Of a stretch of 64,000 nucleotides of DNA, positions 44,096-55,605 are shown in pieces. The first letter of the stretch is position 1. Each line of letters starts with the position of its first letter. This DNA comes from Hyparrhenia diplandra (Eukaryota > Streptophyta > Magnoliopsida > Poales > Poaceae). The notes under the pieces are model-generated. The model saw only the letters and a list, made by a program, of their open reading frames with translations, had not been told where the DNA came from and searched no databases. Position numbers and translations under genes: made by a program. The stretch is taken from positions 620,001 through 684,000 of the forward strand of contig JADLZK010012248.1 of assembly GCA_015847255.1 (NCBI GenBank). Reading direction: 5' to 3'.

Positions 44096-45089
44096 ATTCA
44101 CCAGGTGTGAGCTGAGAGACTGAGGGATTAGGGATTTGTGGATTTAGATGCGTCAACTCGGAAATTACTGCTTTGGAATCATAGGGTAAATTTTGATTTC
44201 CTAGCTTTTGTCCCCAGTTGCTAATTTTCTAAAATGAATATGTATTTGTTCATGTACCTTTTATACCAGTCAGCAGATGTCAGACATGTTCTCTAGGATA
44301 CATGTACCTGTTATTCTCTTCATCGCTCATGAAGATGAAGCTCAGCAGCTCCCATGTCATGTTCCTTTTTTTCCTCCATATAGCTTTTGCCTTCAATTTG
44401 CATCCAATTACTGGTGTACTTTATGTCAACTACCAATGTATGGGCATAAAACTACTTGTGGATTTCGCACTGGCCAGATGGAATGGGCAGGCATGGTCTC
44501 ACTCCATTACACTTGTTTCAGATCGATGAGAATTTGGAAGATGGCACTACTAGCAGACCCTTTGGCAGACACAACAAGGGACATGTGCACCAAATAATTT
44601 TGATAAAAATTATCAACTAGTATACTTATATATTTGTACTCTAATGTTTGAGCTATCTGTGTTGTGCATATATACCGGCAGCGTAAACAAGAGAAATTAA
44701 ATAGATTATTTCCTTTTGAGGTAGTAGATCATTATTATGTTGTTGAGCTACAATCTACCTGGCCAACAAGCGAATGCTCCCCACACGGTCCCATCTACCA
44801 GCCACGATTCACCCGATGCCCCGTTGGCATCTGCACATACACAGAGAAAATCCACATCCTTTGTTTTTCTTCCTCATTCCAATCAAGCATTCGGAGATTA
44901 TTCCAATCAAGCATTCAGAGATTGAGGTTACGGCTGATCGATCTGCCATCCCTTGCTAGCTAGTGGATTTCCAAGAAAGCTGAGCCTGTTTATATGCTGA
45001 GCATATGAGCGTCTTGCGGGACGTTGGCTAACCATACTGAGAAAACAAAATAACAGGGCAGAGGCTGTGGAGGTCACATAGTCTTCAGC
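44096..45089. other. Spacer without recognised gene
   Basis: Frames of up to 106 codons (e.g. 44277-44597) show no known domain. ATTCCAATCAAGCATTC.GAGATT is directly repeated at about 44877 and 44900. No PHAS site was seen. Confidence 0.4.
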
Positions 45090-45545
45090 CTTACGCCCTA
45101 GCGGAATCAGGCTCTTCGCCGGCGTCAAAAACACTCGGCAAAAGCCATTATACACTCAACAAAAGCACTTGGCAAAGGCCCTCTTTGCCGAAAGTGTTTT
45201 TATCAAGCACTCGGCAAAAGCTTTGCCGAGTGTTTTTATCGAGCACTTCGGCAAAGGCTTTGCCGAGTGTTGGCAAAGAGAAAATGCGAAAAACCCCCAA
45301 AATAATAGCAAAAATTTGGGGAACGCCCTTGCGCACTACCGGAATCAGGCTATTCGCCGAGTGTCAAAAGCACTCGGCAAATGCCGCTATACACTCGGTT
45401 GGCAAAGAGAAAATGCGAAAAAAATCCCAAAATAATAGCAAAAAAAAATACAGGGAAGGCCACGACCAGCCCGCCACTACCAACCTGCTTCCAACTCAGA
45501 AAATGCGAAAAAAAACCCAAAATAATAAGTTTGAAGTCTCTAATT
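45090..45545. mobile_element. CACTA-derived non-autonomous fragments (two copies)
   Basis: CTAGCGGAATCAGGCTCTTCGCCG (45098) and CACTACCGGAATCAGGCTATTCGCCGAGTG (45336) are two related termini. Between and after them are many subterminal ACTCGGCAAA/TTTGCCGAGTGT words, some facing each other as hairpins (45180-45265). AGAAAATGCGAAAAA..CCCAAAATAATA occurs three times (45280, 45410, 45497). Confidence 0.78.
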
Positions 45546-45949
45546 AATAAAAAGTAAGATGCTGCAAGGGATTTTACAAAATTACTTCTTATAATCTGAA
45601 AACAAGCCACCATCTGTTACTTCTTACAAGACAACATGATATGTGTATGCCTCTATGGTATAATTGATAAGTAACATGGATGCTCACTGTCTCACACAAT
45701 GATACCATTTATACTACAAGATAGGACCTATCATGTGCGAAGGATAATGCAATGCAGAGAACATGGTGCCCAAAAAGCTCCCTTGCTATACACCTTGTTA
45801 TAAATAACATGAGTGTGCAGTCCTATCTCTTCTACTTCAATCAATATATATCTCTGCAATACATGGTCCAAATTACAATGTTAGGTAACACCGTTCAGCT
45901 GCCTAGCTAGCACTAGCATATATATAACCTCAAACCGCTCCATACATAG

Positions 45950-46180
45950 GTCAGGACAAAGGCACAACAACAACAATGATGATGAACTATTACTAGTAGC
46001 TCAGGACTCCACCAAAGCATATGCACAACTACAATAGTTGGGGGTAGGAAGCATCTGGAAACTCATATGTAGTAATGTATCAAATCTTGGTCCAATCATT
46101 CTTGTGATGCACAACTTAGACACATCATGCTGCCGGATCGTTGTTGGCGGCTCTGGTCATCCATCGACTACAGTTATCAG
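45950..46180 (+). ncRNA. PHAS-like unit 15
   Basis: TATATATAA (45919-45927) lies 120 bp before the site at 46039-46060, which has 5' part TGGGGGTA, core GGAAGCATC and 3' part TGGAA (16 of 22 matches). The leader (AACCTCAAACCGCTCCATACATAGGTC) matches unit 12. The post-site AACTCATATGTAGTA resembles 58.06 kb. The core has one mismatch at the seed-adjacent region, so targeting is less sure. Confidence 0.5.
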
Positions 46181-46479
46181 CTTTGCGATTCACAAATTAG
46201 CTGAGTGTTGAAGAAAAAAATGGGAACAACTGAAGGAACTATACGTCAATGCCACTTTAGAAAGAAAACCATGTCTAGGCCGCACATCTTTCAAAACAAC
46301 AGGTGATAGATGTTTGTATGCTAAAACCCGCATGCGAGTTTTGAACATTACAGTTTGAATTCTGGACAGATGGTTTGTTAACCATGCATATAGTCCAGTA
46401 TGACACAAGAAAATGTGGGAGATAGTATATCTGTACTAGTGCGGTTAGGTTACCATAGATCTTTCACCCTACGATTCTT

Positions 46480-47250
46480 GCAACAAAAGAGGCCCAGCCA
46501 TTGGGCCACGTCGCCGCCTTTTTCACGGCCGTCAGATCGGGCGGATGGATGGCCAAGATCAGGCCTGTCCCTGGCATTTTGCAAAAAAACCCTGTACTAT
46601 GGTAAAATACGACCCGCAGTCGGACCTCCCTCTTCGCTCCCTCCCTCCGCCGCGAGGCAAGGCGGCGGCGGCGCGCGCCCCCCTCCTCCTCATCCTCTTG
46701 AGCCCTCCCTCGCCTGCCTAGCGAGCTCGGCGGTGCTGGTGGGACGGCACATCCCTGGCGCCTTTAGCGGCCCTGGCGTGCCGCCCTCGGCTAGGGCGGA
46801 CCCCACAAAGGTGGCGCGGTGCGGCGCGGCGGCCCCGAGTCGCGTCGTTAGCATGGCGAGGGAGGCTCGGCGCGTTCCGCTACTGCCTCCGACGTCGTGC
46901 CCAGCCGGGCGCCCTGCTTAGCGGCGACGGCGTTCCAAAGCGGCCTTGGCGGCCTCTCCCTACGCGCGCTGCACGTCGGGCAAACCATGCGTGCGGCCAC
47001 CATCTACATGCGCAGTACAACTCCTCCTCCCTTCTTTTTCGTCTCTCTAACTCAGCAATAGGCGGCCGGGCTCCGGCACATCAGGTATGCGCCCCCCGAG
47101 GCCTCATTGTCGCCGCCGCCGGCGGGGCAAGCGGCCAGCCTGGGAGTCCCATAGTTGCCACACCCTAGCGGCAAAGACGTGCTGCTGGTGGGCTCGATCA
47201 CTCCCGACGATACCTGGCATGCTTGATGACTCCGACGATAGTAGATAGAG
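46480..47250 (+). other. GC-rich gene-like segment inside Helitron
   Basis: Resembles a promoter/5' UTR plus first exon of a grass gene (CTCCCTCCCTCCGCCGCGAGG, CGGCGGCGG runs). The longest frame (46400-46921, 173 codons, +) is Ala/Pro/Arg-rich without a recognised domain. Origin unknown; likely a captured host gene 5' end. Confidence 0.45.
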
Positions 47251-47516
47251 GTAATTTTGACCTATGATGCCATGCCTATATTCCTGTTCGTTTCCATGTA
47301 TTTAATCCCATGATACTCTGCCATGACCGTGCAGCTAGGGTGCTCGACTTAATGTCGCTGAACATGACACATGATTTCTAATTGGCAGTTGCGGTTGCAT
47401 CGGATTACTAATTTCAGAACTGCTCAGTTTTAGTTTACCACATGGAATTATTAATTTCCTAATGATTCGCATGTTACCAATCGTATACAGGTATCCAAAA
47501 CATGGAACCGCCAAAT

Positions 47517-47999
47517 ATTCTTGCTTCCAATTTCTCTCCACACTGCTACGGTGAGTTTGCTTATCTTTTCCAAATGATGCGTTTTTCCCACAGTCCTTTT
47601 AACTTTCTTCTCATCATTGTTCTCCTGTAATAAAGGGTATAAAATAGCAGGTAGCTATATATTTCCAGTGCCCAGTGTTAATGCTGTTGTTTTTCAACTA
47701 CTATTTGTTTCGTAAGTATGATCAACGGAAACTAAATTTGGTTTGCCACAAGAAGATATATAAAATATGGAACCACTAAATATTATTACTTCCAATTCCT
47801 CTCCACACTTTGCTCCGGTGAGACTGCTTTTATCTTTTCCAAATGATATATTTTTGGCCACAGTCCTTTTAGACTTTCTTCTAACCATTGTTTTTCTATA
47901 ATAAAGAATATAAAATAGCAGGTACCTGTATATTTTCGTTGCCCATATTATTGTTGTATTTCAATTACTATTGTTTCAGAATGTATGATCAATGGAACT
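47517..47999. repeat. Duplicated ~215-bp intron-like segment
   Basis: 47517-47731 and 47778-47999 align throughout: CTTCCAATT.CTCTCCACACT, TCTTTTCCAAATGAT, CCACAGTCCTTTTA, AAAATAGCAGGTA, GTATGATCAA.GGAA. They are about 261 bp apart and diverged by roughly one base in six. Confidence 0.85.
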
Positions 48000-50365
48000 T
48001 AGTATTAAATATTTCATGGAGCCCCAACAACTACTGCTTTGTTACCAACTGAAGTTCAAGGTGCCAGTATATCTTCTCATAACATTACCATATATGATGT
48101 AGATCTTAAATGAAGCTTCGTCTTTGTAACTGCCAAAGGTAAGCTGTTTATTTTCATGTTTCGGTAGCGACTGCGAGGTTCATGCTCTATAAGAGTACAC
48201 ACAAACATAATGCCACAGATTCTATTCACATGCCATTCAAAAATGTGGTTGAGTTCACTTCTGAATATGCATTGCATACATAGGCTGTGTGACATCATGA
48301 TGGCACCAAATTATTTTTCCCCTTTACTGAGCCATGGGTTATCTATTCATACCCCATGCACTGAGGCTTCAACCTCTGGAAGCACTGTTGCAGGTTGGTT
48401 CCATACAAGTGACTCCTGTCAGTGTGCAACTAATGTCTCTAAAAAAACGCTACAAAGTGAACATGTCCTCTATAAACTGCTGCAGGTACAATGATGGGCT
48501 ACCGTGAGGTGCACTATGTACTGCAACACTTTCTTGCTTCAGTCAAAATTTACACCGCCTGTAGTTTTTGATTGATTTCAAAAAAGTGCTGTGAAGTAGT
48601 CCATGCAGAGAATGTTAGGAGGTTTTGTAGATTGTCAAAATATTTCCTTATGCAATTCCAGTTAGTTGCTCCTTTTTTTCCCTCTAATTATGTATGGGCA
48701 GCATACTCAAATTAACAAAAAAATCTATATCCTTCAATCTTTTCCTAGGCTGATTGTTTTTGAGCTGCCTTTTCACATCATCACATATTTTACAAATCCT
48801 GATACCTGTTCAACCACGACACAATATTTTGTTCAGGATCATCTACCTCTTGCTATTTTAGGTTGTACCTAACATCTACCTAAGGATTGCATACACCGAG
48901 TGCTCTTTTTCAGACCACTCCTGCATATTCCACGCCTGCATTGCGACTCCCTCTGGAGCAGGTAATAGTTTTTTCATCCATGATTGCGTCATAGTATCTT
49001 CCACACCATTTAACAATTCAAGACCCAGTTCCTTTTAGCTTTTTCAAGTACACAAACCCAGTTCCTAGACCGTTTGGTAAATACATATGTACTCTTGCTG
49101 TTTCCTCACCATTGTCATTTGTCATTCAGGATCGACGACTTCGCTGCTTTATATCTTTGGAAAAGCAAATGAGGTACTTTCTCATATTAATTTAATTCTA
49201 TCTATCCACTCCTTAAAAAGTTATCAAATAAACAAACGGTGAGCTCAGTTACTGCAGATGAACTTCCTGTACCTAGATCTCATTTCACTCTTGCATATAA
49301 TTAATCTAAACCAAAGCTATAATGTTTCATTATGCAACCGATGTAGGATCAGAATGTGCCTCTGTACCAAAGCTAACACCAATCTGCCGCTCTTCATGTG
49401 TTTGCTCAAATCCTTCTCCTGCGCTGCTATAATGATTTTGAATGATTCTTTATCGTGTCTCCACTGCATGTCAAAAAAGAGCTCCTACACATACCCTAGA
49501 ATCTGATTTTAATTTCAGGGGTTGTGGATTTGTTTTTCTTGAGAACCTTTTGTTTTGCTTGAGAACCATTATGTACTTTTCTTGAACACATGTTTTTGCT
49601 GGCAGTATTCATGTTCTAAATAAATTGAACTCAACCTTTGGGACCAAGGAAAGTGGCCAACTTGTCATGCATAATACTAACTGGCATCTGACAGATAATG
49701 CTGCATCCAACAATTAAGCAGGCTTCTTTCAAGGGGTTGATGCTAAAGTACCGAGGAATGCAAGCAGCTTGGGAGTATCCCTTGCAGCTGCCGGTGTAAA
49801 CATTTCATAAATGCTGATTCAGCTACTACAGATCAACTCAGGAATGGACATGGATCAATTCAACCATTGAAGTGGCAACATAAAATTGCAACGATGCATC
49901 AGTTCTGTTGTGCTCAAAGAATTATTAAGATTAGTAGGCACTTGGCAACCTATGTGCCATTTCTATGTGACAAACAAGAACACTTGATTTTCTGGTTGGA
50001 AAATGTGGCCTAATCAACATGTACAAACTTATTGTAAGAGGACTGAATGTTTCAGGACATGGGTTGGGTATTTGGTTTGCTAAATTGTGTATGTATGTGG
50101 ATACACCAAAGTTTATGCCTAATTTAGCAGCTTCTTGTTTGATACAAGTTTTTTGTTTTTTTCTCTTTTCCAAACAAGAGCAACCTTTTATTTGCTTTTT
50201 TTTTTTTGATAACTCAACCTTTTATTTGCTAATGGTGAGCACAAGGAATTTCTGCTTGACTTCATAATGTTCTCTTTTGCCTTGAACTAAGTAGTGCCCA
50301 ATGCCAACCCTCGTATTACTGAAAGCATCACATGTCTACGCTGCAAGCAGCCTACATTGGCCATG
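48000..50365. other. AT-rich Helitron interior
   Basis: No intact gene. Several T-rich tracts ending in GCAG/G (e.g. about 48392, 48485, 49258) look like decayed intron-exon boundaries of captured sequence. Short frames (up to 94 codons) lack domains. Confidence 0.4.
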
Positions 50366-50466
50366 CGCGGCAACGCCGCGACAATTTCTAGTGAGAAGAC
50401 GATGTAAGGTACTGGTTAGTAAATTCAATTTCCTTTATCTAATACAACTTGTTTGCTTATGGAATT

Positions 50467-50513
50467 GAGAAGACGATATAAGGTACTGGTTGAGTACCTT
50501 ACATCGTCTTCTC
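50467..50513. repeat. Short perfect-type foldback
   Basis: Arms GAGAAGACGATATAAGGTAC and GTACCTTACATCGTCTTCTC pair with one mismatch across a 7-nt loop. The right arm is the exact complement of a third copy, GAGAAGACGATGTAAGGTAC, at 50393-50412, directly after the Helitron end. Confidence 0.85.
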
Positions 50514-50519
50514 ATCTAC

Positions 50520-51514
50520 GATCATAGCCATGTCACCCAACTATGCTAGCGTGTATCTGTTGGAAACTGAAAATAGTTCTATAGGATTCTACCTTTTGGA
50601 GCATTTTTTTTTAAAAATGAGTAGAATGCAAAATATTAAATGGGCTTACTTTATTGTTGAGAAAAAAATGAAGTCACTAAGACACCTAATTTACTAGAAA
50701 TATTGGTGCTACGTATATATATGCGCTTATTTCCTTCTGGCTAATAGAAACATAGCCAAGACCAAATTTGTTTGGTTTTTGTTGGTTTTTCTCGATTGAA
50801 GATTAGATCATGATCAATGCATCTATGGATTAATGGGGAGCAAATAAAGTGCAGAAATAGTTCACCACTAACTAACCTCCCACTTGGCTTCAAGTGTGTT
50901 ACCGTGAAAATTATTTGTGGATATTCCCAAAATAAGTTTGTTGGATTATGGGCAACTAGTAATCTTCTTTTTGACCATATACTTACTATATGAATACCTC
51001 AAAGCAGAATGTATATGGACATGATGTAATACTATACTACTATTTGTTAAATTCAAAACATGAGTAATGTAATTACGAGTAGTTGAAACCACAAGGATTC
51101 AGCTTTTCCTTATCTAGGTGTTCTTTCGATTAACCTCGTCGTTGTTGCTTTTTTGGTTTCAAGTACCTGACGACCCTTGAAACATGCATTTCACATGGAT
51201 TTTCAAGCATCTCCTTTACCTTGACCCACAAGGTGTAAACCGTAAGTCAGAATCCAACAATTGGCGCCATACTGAGTGGAATCCAGGCCAACGAAAGCAG
51301 AGCGAGTTAGAGACACCACTGGGTTCTCTCCTTCCTCTGTTAGTCATAGCACCCCAAACAATCAGCAAAATACATCGACCGAGGTCAAAATCCCAGCACA
51401 AAGATGAATCTAAAATCATATATGAAAACTTGGAAGACGTATGCCCTAAATTGAAATTGGAATTCAGATTTTGAACTCCAATATATTAGAACATAAAACA
51501 ACTATAAAAATTTG
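50520..51514. other. Duplicated spacer (paralogue of 21.15-21.22 plus 33.63-34.68 kb)
   Basis: CATAGCCATGTCACCCAACT.TGCTAGCGTG and CTATAGGATTCTACCTTTTGG, which sit on opposite sides of the 12.4-kb gypsy element, are contiguous here. Collinearity continues into the promoter block at 51515. It serves as an empty-site control for the gypsy and LINE insertions. Confidence 0.8.
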
Positions 51515-51880
51515 TAGATCACATCGAGCACTAAACTTTAATTTAAAAAATTGCCATCATTGGATGACAACCATTTACAGAGACAGTATGAATGGAAATT
51601 GATTTCTAAATGCGCTGTCTTAGTGGCCAACATATTAAAACTATTTTCAGATGATGTCATGGCCATGGAGAGTGTGTTTTGAAATTATTTTTTTGTACCA
51701 GCCACCTACCTAAAACCTGCTGGATGTCATGGTAACCATGGGTACAGGTAGCAAACTCCTCTGCCCAACTCGTGAGGATCAGTCTTCCATTATTTAAAAC
51801 TGCAGTACATCAAACGACCTTAATGCATATAAGTGCAGAAGCAGTACACCTGACCTATGAGCAACCTCCCATTATATAAG
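51515..51880 (+). promoter_or_regulatory. PHAS promoter block (copy 3 of 3)
   Basis: The uninterrupted version of the block at 20055 and 34685. It ends ATATAAGTGCAGAAGCAGTACACCTGACC and CTCCCATTATATAAGG; TATATAAG is at 51873-51880. Confidence 0.72.
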
Positions 51881-51904
51881 GCTTGAACTTGAACATGAAT
51901 TTTC

Positions 51905-52330
51905 TCATTGGTAGTCTGTTCTCATAAGCATGTCTCTACTCTTACTTTCCAACAGCTAGCCAACACCAATGAAAAACTCAGTAAGCTGTCAGTGGACAGA
52001 GAGGGTGGAATGGTTGGGAAACTAGCATCTGGACAGCATAACATGACGCAAACACACAGTATTCTGGGATTAGGAGGCATCTGGAGAACCATCACAAGCA
52101 GTGCTTCAAGTTATTTAAAGAAAATCTTGACTACAGGATGGGACTTATGTGCGTGGAGCAGTTCGGCAAAAAGTACACTGTAGGATCTGAGCGTCACAAA
52201 CATCAAGAAGCCCCTATGTGCGTGTGGAGCAGTTGGTTCATGGCTTATGGATGCCATTCCATTCCTCGCTGAGCTCGGAATCTCGCGTTCCTCAGGGCGA
52301 GGTCATTCAGCTTCGCAGATCCACTGTTTG
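51905..52330 (+). ncRNA. Candidate 21-PHAS precursor, unit 16
   Basis: TATATAAG (51873-51880) lies 185 bp before the site at 52065-52086, which has 5' part TGGGATTA, core GGAGGCATC and 3' part TGGAG (17 of 22 matches). Expected cleavage is between 52076 and 52077. The leader has CTCTACTCTTACTTTCC, AGTAAGCTGTCAGTGGACAG and GGTTGGGAAACTAGCATCTGG. ACCATCACAAGCAGTGCTTCAAGTTA follows. The + frame (51908-52183) reads ...LGLGGIW... over the site, but stops and indels differ between copies. It is the most complete unit of its subfamily. Confidence 0.76.
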
Positions 52331-52404
52331 CAGCTTCCCATGAAAAAGGAGATTACTATGGCTAAAGCTGTCTAACATGATAATTTGCATTTTCATGTTT
52401 ACTG

Positions 52405-52434
52405 CCCTGTGCGAAGCACGGGGTACCTGCTAGT
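52405..52434 (+). mobile_element. Helitron-type 3' terminus
   Basis: CCCTGTGCGAAGCACGGGG (52405-52423) forms a hairpin with one mismatch, then TACCTG and CTAG (52430-52433) followed by T. This is the common grass Helitron end. The matching 5' TC end was not located; it should lie upstream in or near unit 16. Confidence 0.68.
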
Positions 52435-53473
52435 TATTATGTATGGCAGGCAACATTTCATTCTAACTATATAGTACTGAAGGTAGATTATATTCATGCT
52501 GCAAATGAATTTGCGTTGTTTTCAATACTACATCAACTATTCATAAGGTGTATGTTTGGCTCGAACAGAGGATTGATGTACTGGATGCACATGTGATAAT
52601 TAACAACACAGCCTATATATAGCATGTTAGTGATTGTAATAGATTTTTTTTCTTTAACTCTATCAGTTGGGGATACTCGGTTGGAGATATTTGTAGAGAA
52701 CTTGCTAGGCCATCATTTTGTGAACAGTAAATTTGGTATATACCTTGCGAACAAACAACGTATTTCAAAAATTAAAATTTTGTATATTACAATATCTGAG
52801 AACATTAATCCAGCATCCTGGTTTCTTAAAGGGTCAAAAAAAGTTGTAAACTATAAAGTTATTGATTGTGTCGAGATCTATAACTTAGTTGTCAAACATG
52901 TAAAAAGCTGAGGTTATTAAAAAAAAATTTCAAAATATGATAACTTAGAACAAATATTTGTGTTTGTAAACAATCTTGATTAAAGTCAAAGTTCATAACT
53001 ACAAAGTTTTTGGTCGCATCGAATTATGAAAATTTAATTCAAAATTTGCTTGCATCCAGTTATACTATACAAGAAAAAGTTTGATTTTTGGGCGACAACA
53101 ATTTACAAGGACGAATCCTCTAGAAATCAATTCTGAGAGTGGCTTCTTTTGTGTCACACAGCTTAAAATCATCTTGAGAGATGGATGTGGCCATTGAGCC
53201 CTTTGATTAGTTCAGATGTGACAGATCATTTTAATCACCTCTAAAGATAAAATTTAGTGTCCTCTATCATCGTGGTAGTATATATAATCTGGTGGATTAA
53301 ATGGGGGCCTGAGGCGGCCGGCAGCAAATTTCCTCCACCCAACCATCAATCTGGCATGTTTTTTTCTTTAATTCTGTATTACATGAAAATAAGCGACCTT
53401 AATGCATCTGTGGTTTAATATATAGGGTCAATATAAATGCAGAAATACCCGGCCTACTACCATTCTCTCCCAT
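52435..53473. other. AT-rich spacer and promoter block of unit 17
   Basis: No gene. From about 53090 it carries a divergent version of the PHAS upstream block (CGACAACAATTTACAAGGACGAATCC, GTGGCCATTGAGCCCTTTG, CCTTAATGCATCTGTGG). Confidence 0.45.
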
Positions 53474-53505
53474 TATATAAGGGTTGAAAGTGACTTGATC
53501 ATCTC

Positions 53506-53995
53506 TTATAATAGGATAAGAAAGTCTCTACTCAATTACCTTTGAAAGGCTTGTTAGCAGTTCAAAACTATGAAAAGACCCATGTAAGTAATCACTGGAC
53601 AGAGGAGAGAACAGTTGGGAAACTGGCATCTAGAGATATGATGGAGATGGGACACAGTGTTTTGGGATTAGGCGGCATCTGGAGCAACAGCACAAGAAGT
53701 GTTGCAACTTACTGTGAGAAAATTCAGACTGCAGGCACATTGAAGCTGCTGAACCGGGGTGAAACGCATGTAGAAGCATGGGTGTTTCACTGAACCAAGA
53801 GTCGCGAATGCCTTCACAAATCCACCATGGCCACTCGTCTCTACTCCGCTTGGTGCTTCTGCCTCTTCACGTGGAAGCGTGGAAGGAACTAAACACCGAG
53901 AGGCAGGACTCTCTCGGCCAAGCCACCAGATGTCACACCAGATCTCAGGTGGCGTTACAGATGCACTTATATGTTGATAAACTGAACTAGTTACT
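53506..53995 (+). ncRNA. Candidate 21-PHAS precursor, unit 17
   Basis: TATATAAG (53474-53481) lies 182 bp before the site at 53663-53684, which has 5' part TGGGATTA, core GGCGGCATC (one change) and 3' part TGGAG (16 of 22 matches). The leader TACCTTTGAAAGGCTTGTTAGCAGTTCAAAAC matches unit 1. The body includes GTGGCGTTACAGATGCACTTATATG and AAACTGAACTAGTTACTTA as at 12.65 and 35.43 kb, which defines the approximate end. Confidence 0.74.
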
Positions 53996-54995
53996 TATAT
54001 AAATAAATAATAAGAACTTTTTCAGTTCTGAGATTTACTCATCATGGTCCTACACACTCGTGTTGTAAGCTCTACCTTCTTATAACAAGTATTATTTTGG
54101 TGCTTGGATATTAATAATTCTCGACCTTTGTGTTTAACAAAACAAAAACATTATGGTCTAGGATCGATTTGTCTAGTTCATAGGGTGAAACAGGATGGAA
54201 CCATTTAATCCGGCTTGTGTATCTAGGATGTGTTTGGCTCATGTGGGATGTGGTAGGATGAAACCAACCCATCCATCATATTTTAGCGCATCCTAGAAAA
54301 AAAGAATATTTAACACTTGTTCCTTTTGCATCGTGTTTCTCATCATTTTCCTATCTTCCATATCGTTCTCTGTCCTTGATGCGGGAGCAGCACATGAGAA
54401 TTGGCGGTAACCGACTGAGAGCAGCAGCGGCATCTGCGCGTGGGTGGTTTCTCTAGGATTTTTTTCACCTACAATCCGACCTGTTGCTCCATGTAAACTC
54501 CCATGTAACCTTTTGCATTTTGCTGCAAATTATATCTTTATCTAGTGAAGATCCTTTTTCACTAAATTAATCATTTCCATCTTAATATAAATAGCTTTTT
54601 GCATCCAATTCTTGTTCTTATTGACAGTGTATTAACTCGATTTGCTGATCTTGGAATGAATTAAAAATTTATGTCGTTATTAATATTTAACACTACTGCT
54701 ACACCTGTCTCATCATGTGTATGTTTGGCACTAAAATATGATTTATGTACTGGATGCACATACGAGCATTAATAACAGACACAATGGCATAGCTAGACTG
54801 TCTTCCTTACAATCCCAATACGAGTATGTTACTGATCCATTAGGAGAAAAAATTCCATCCATCATACGTTTGCTAGTGTTTGGTTACATGACCTAGAACA
54901 TAGTACATCCTAGATGTTACATGCTTGCTCCTTTTGCATGATGTTTCTCATCATTTGCCCACCTCCCGCATCGTTCTCTGTCCTTGATCTGGGAG
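53996..54995. other. Spacer, internally duplicated
   Basis: The block 54300-54790 is repeated, with the TRIM inserted, at 54890-56040 (TTTGCATC.TGTTTCTCATCATTT, GCAGCACATGAGAATTGGCGGTAACCGA, TGTTACTGATCC.ATTAGGAG). No gene. Confidence 0.6.
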
Positions 54996-55000
54996 CAGCA

Positions 55001-55605
55001 TGTTATAAGATGCGCAGCGGAAAACGGCCCAGCTCGTTGTACCACGAGCAAAATGGGCCTAGCACCCAGGTCCAACGGAGCAACACATATAAAGGCTTGG
55101 GCCTAACTCAACCCAAAAGACTAGCCTGATAGGTGAGGACTGCCCCATCCTATATGTTGTGCTCCCCCTCCATCGATTACCGATGTGGGACTAAACCCAA
55201 CAATCTCCCCCGTCACACATCGGACCCAACTCTTCCATCACATGACAAACCATGTGATCGCACAGAAGATTTTTACGGGCCCCGAGTTTTAATTCTCCAG
55301 TCACAAGGCTTTTCGTGACCCTTTAGAGACACGGGCTCCCCCGTCAACATGTGACCCGGAGATGTTTTCACAAGTTTTCCCGACCTTCGGCTTTGATACC
55401 ACTTGTTATAAGGTGTGCAGCGAAAAACGGTCCAGCTCGTTTTATCACAAGCAAAACGGGCCGAGCACCCAGGTCCAACGGAGCAACACATATAAAGGCT
55501 TGGGCCTAACTCAACCCAAAAGACTAGCCTTATAGATGAGGACTGCCCCATCCTATATGTTATGCTCCCCCTCCATCGATGACCGATGTGGGACTAAACC
55601 CAACA
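55001..55605 (-). mobile_element. TRIM (miniature LTR retrotransposon)
   Basis: Two 202-bp LTRs (55001-55202, 55404-55605), each TGTTATAAG...CTAAACCCAACA, flank a 201-bp interior. The target duplication CAGCA is at 54996-55000 and 55606-55610. The empty paralogue is at 54.38 kb (GGGAGCAGCACATGAGAATTGG). The interior has a primer site TGGTATCAAAGCC on the minus strand next to the right LTR (initiator tRNA-Met type) and a purine tract GTGACGGGGGAGAT next to the left LTR. It is non-coding. Confidence 0.93.

Larger units (their letters stand above)
46430..50391 (+). mobile_element. Helitron, about 4 kb
   Basis: The 3' end is classic: a GC hairpin CGCGGCAACGCCGCG (50366-50380), ACAATTT, then CTAG (50388-50391) followed by T. 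The proposed 5' end is TCTGTACTAGTGCGG at 46430, preceded by A, giving the A/T insertion site. The interior has a GC-rich 5' exon-like segment (46480-47250) followed by AT-rich DNA with intron- and exon-like junctions, as expected of a Helitron that captured gene pieces. No Rep/helicase was seen, so it is non-autonomous. The right flank resembles text at 37.69 kb. Confidence 0.72.

Noticed and set aside
49926..49947. miR2118 site AAGATTAGTAGGCACTTGG
   Set aside because: Core differs at several positions and lies inside the Helitron without a PHAS promoter.
51908..52183. Small-protein gene family with LGLGGIW motif (also 53542-53793, 56981-57214)
   Set aside because: Similarity between copies is highest over the miRNA-type footprint and continues equally in non-coding leader and body; start codons, frames and stops are not conserved.
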